The translations under genes and the position numbers were made by a program. This document shows, in pieces, positions 14,642 through 16,365 of a DNA stretch of 16,365 nt (position 1 is the stretch's first letter; every line of letters starts with the position of its first letter). The stretch covers positions 8,390 through 24,754 of the forward strand of contig DGXM01000089.1 in assembly GCA_002396325.1 (NCBI GenBank), written 5' to 3'. Below the pieces are notes generated by a model that did no database searches, was not told the DNA's origin, and saw only the letters and a program-made list of their open reading frames with translations. The stretch is from Treponema sp. UBA4232 (GTDB lineage: Bacteria > Spirochaetota > Spirochaetia > Treponematales > Treponemataceae).

Positions 14642-14700
14642 GGAGTTTCGTCTGCATGACAGAGTTTCGCTTGGCATGACAGAGTTTCGTTTTGCATGAC
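14636..14700 (+). repeat. 20-base right satellite repeats after copy E
   Basis: Units start at 14636 (19 bases), 14655 and 14675, and a closing CATGAC sits at 14695-14700. They end 12 bases before the -35 of the downstream lipoprotein promoter. Confidence 0.85.
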
Positions 14701-14711
14701 GGACAGCGGAC

Positions 14712-14740
14712 TTTTCAAAATTACCATGCTGTGTTATAAT
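14712..14740 (+). promoter_or_regulatory. Promoter of the poly-C lipoprotein gene
   Basis: TTTTCA (14712-14717) and a perfect TATAAT (14735-14740) are 17 bases apart. The start is predicted near 14747, giving a leader of about 45 bases that ends with the GGGAG ribosome site before ATG 14792. It is the best conventional promoter in the window. Confidence 0.6.
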
Positions 14741-14791
14741 AAAAGGTAGTGTTTTCGTCTTGTGATCACTCTGCAATTAAGGGAGTTGTTT

Positions 14792-16365
14792 ATGGAGAGA
14801 TTTTTTGTGAAAAACAGACGCCCCGCTTTTTCCTCGCTTTTTCTGCTTGTGAACGCTTTTCTGTCGGCCGCCTTTTTTTTCTCCTGCGATATGGCCGGAA
14901 ACGAGGTTCGCGGATATTTTGACCGAATGACCAGCACCGCCGAAATCATGGATTTCAAGCTTGAGCCTGATGACCGTGTGATGGATGCCGACGGAAACAT
15001 GTGCATTCCTTCCGGACAGGATCATGTCGCAATCCTCTACCTCCGCAATCCACGGCACTTTGAATTCACCGAGGGAACCACGTACAGCTGGAATCTTCCT
15101 GACGCGGCACAGGCAAGGATTTCCGCTTCGAACGTGCAGCTCAGCCAGCTGGAGGACGCGACAATCTTCCGTCTCACCTATACGGCATCCTTTCTGCGTC
15201 AGGTGGAAGGCGGAATCGACATAAGCCCTTCAATCAGCCTGAAGCACCCCGTCTCGATGGCGGACTTCGGAATATATGAGGATCTGAAGCTGAAGTGCAA
15301 CTCTGTACCCCCCCCCCATCTCCAACGTGATTGTCAAGGTTTTCAACGGGAAATACGTGCTCTGCATGGTTATGCCCGACCACACAGGAATTCATCAGGA
15401 TCTTCAGGGCGGAACACTCACTGTAAACGGAATATCCTACACCCTTCAAGTGATTTCAGGAAGACTTTGCCCCGGTGACTCATCTTTCTCCGTGTCATCT
15501 CCCGGCCCGCTCACATCCCCTTCAAACGGTTTCGATATAACATTCGACGAAACGAATCCGCGTGCAATCTTCTATTCCACAGGTATAAACGTCTCTACGG
15601 AAAACACTGTATTCAACATAAGCATTGCAGACACCTCAGGACTTTCCGCGCAAACTTCGGTCTCTTCGAATTCAACACGTATTCTGCCGCCAGTCCTTTA
15701 CGACAATCCTTTCCCCGCAGTACCTCTCACAAGTGCAGATGCCGCCGAAGCAGGATTTATGAACGGAATCCTTCAGGAGGAAAGCGGCGGTGGAAGACTG
15801 CTTTTAAAGGCTCCAGAAATGGACAGTGCGGGACACACACTTGACACAAGCGGCACGACCACACAGTACATAGTCTATGATTCACACGGGAGTGCAGTTT
15901 CGGAAGACCAGTTCAACGGCGCGGGGAGCACATTCTACAAAACGGATGGAATATGGAAAGTGGAAGTCTGGGCTGTGCGTCCGGGATATGTGGAAAGCGA
16001 GCACAAATTCTACAACGTGAAGATTGCCCCTGTCACAATCACATTCAACGGAGGCTCATACGCGGGAGGAAGCGGAACAATCTCAGGAACAAGCTCTCAG
16101 ACCGTGCCAAAGGGAACTCCGGCATCCCTAATACCCAAAACAGAGGTACAACCGTCATACACGGGATACACATTCCTCGGATGGGCGGAAACAAATGGAG
16201 GAACAACGGCCGCCTATGCAGACGGAGCACAAGTCACGTTTATGAGCGACACGACACTCTATGCCGTGTGGGAACCCGGACCTGCCACATACAAGGTGAA
16301 GCATTTATTCCAGACAGCTGATAATGCGACTGTTTTCGTCAGGGACTCAATCTATTTCCCGGATG
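14792..16365 (+). CDS. Large InlB-repeat surface lipoprotein, frameshifted at a poly-C tract, 3' end outside window
   Basis: The gene begins at ATG 14792, with GGGAG 6 bases upstream. A basic stretch and a long hydrophobic segment lead to a probable acylated Cys32 in FFFSC, a loose spirochaete lipobox. The first frame reads well for about 172 residues, to a run of ten C at 15308-15317. It then gives low-complexity sequence and a stop at 15476-15478, for a 228-residue product. Reading with nine C restores a frame that opens ISNVIVKVFNGKY and runs without a stop to the window end. That frame carries Ig-like beta-rich sequence and then an InlB/Listeria-Bacteroides repeat at 16032-16271. A second repeat-like stretch (YKVKHLFQ) begins near 16284. 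Surface or periplasmic exposure and adhesion are inferred from family context. The break could be phase variation, mutation or an assembly error. Confidence 0.8.
15308..15317 (+). repeat. Poly-C tract of ten bases causing a frameshift
   Basis: Ten consecutive C follow TCTGTA. With ten, the codons read V-P-P-P-H-L-Q-R-D and reach a stop at 15478. With nine they read V-P-P-P-I-S-N-V and stay open for more than 1 kb. It is the longest C run in the window and lies within the coding region, not the promoter. Confidence 0.9.
16032..16271 (+). other. InlB/Listeria-Bacteroides repeat domain (Flg_new-like)
   Basis: An 80-residue unit, in the nine-C frame, opens VTITFNGGSYAGGSGT. It continues with QTVPKGTPASLIP, YTGYTFLGWAETNGGTT and AYADGA, and ends TLYAVW. 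The GYTFLGW...AVW pattern is typical of this cell-surface repeat, which is often tandem in treponemal and Gram-positive surface proteins. Confidence 0.82.

Noticed and set aside
14343..14657. Open frame encoding repeated HAELDSASL and RIKFGMT peptides
   Set aside because: It is a translation of the 64-base repeats. Such peptides arise wherever the palindromic element is read through, and there is no start context.
10582..14700. Composite transposon bounded by the two arrays
   Set aside because: No transposase gene, terminal inverted repeats or target-site duplication is visible, and the enclosed genes are core functions.

Overview
The window looks like chromosomal DNA of a host-associated Treponema or a close spirochaete relative. 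The evidence is indirect but consistent. There are many lipoproteins with loose spirochaete-style lipoboxes, a CCA-type nucleotidyltransferase with an HD domain, an isoleucyl-tRNA synthetase of the eukaryote-like long form, a treponeme-style lipoprotein with an InlB/Listeria-Bacteroides repeat, and a homopolymeric C tract inside a surface-type gene. I infer the genus; no 16S or marker gene is present to settle it.

Layout. (1) 27-1321 holds a divergent pair: a single-pass, band-7-like membrane protein (minus) and a small three-helix membrane protein (plus), back to back over a palindromic AGTATACT. (2) 1311-3479 holds a second divergent pair: thiamine pyrophosphokinase (minus) and the tRNA nucleotidyltransferase cca (plus). 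Their extended -10 boxes overlap, and cca appears to be read from a leaderless message. (3) 3501-10459 is a tight five-gene minus-strand operon: ileS, a lipoprotein, an enlarged uracil phosphoribosyltransferase-like protein, a TPR lipoprotein, and alanine racemase. The gaps are 8, 1, 11 and 18 bases. (4) 10582-11034 is a palindromic repeat array. (5) 11040-14229 is a minus-strand trpS / lipoprotein / MATE transporter block. (6) 14339-14700 is a second array of the same repeat family. (7) From 14792 to the window end on the plus strand runs a large putative surface lipoprotein whose reading frame is broken at a run of ten C.

How the genes relate. Three genes serve tRNA charging or maturation (ileS, trpS, cca). 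Others supply cell-wall D-alanine (alr), thiamine diphosphate (thiamine pyrophosphokinase) and possibly pyrimidine salvage. Each tRNA synthetase is followed at once by a lipoprotein gene. Most of the DNA is ordinary housekeeping sequence.

The unusual parts are two. The first is the five-copy 64-base element, which folds exactly into a cloverleaf with no unpaired junction bases and carries 22/23-base and 20-base satellite repeats on its two sides. The second is the poly-C frameshift, a candidate phase-variation switch. I found no complete transposon, CRISPR array, tRNA, rRNA or convincing Rho-independent terminator.
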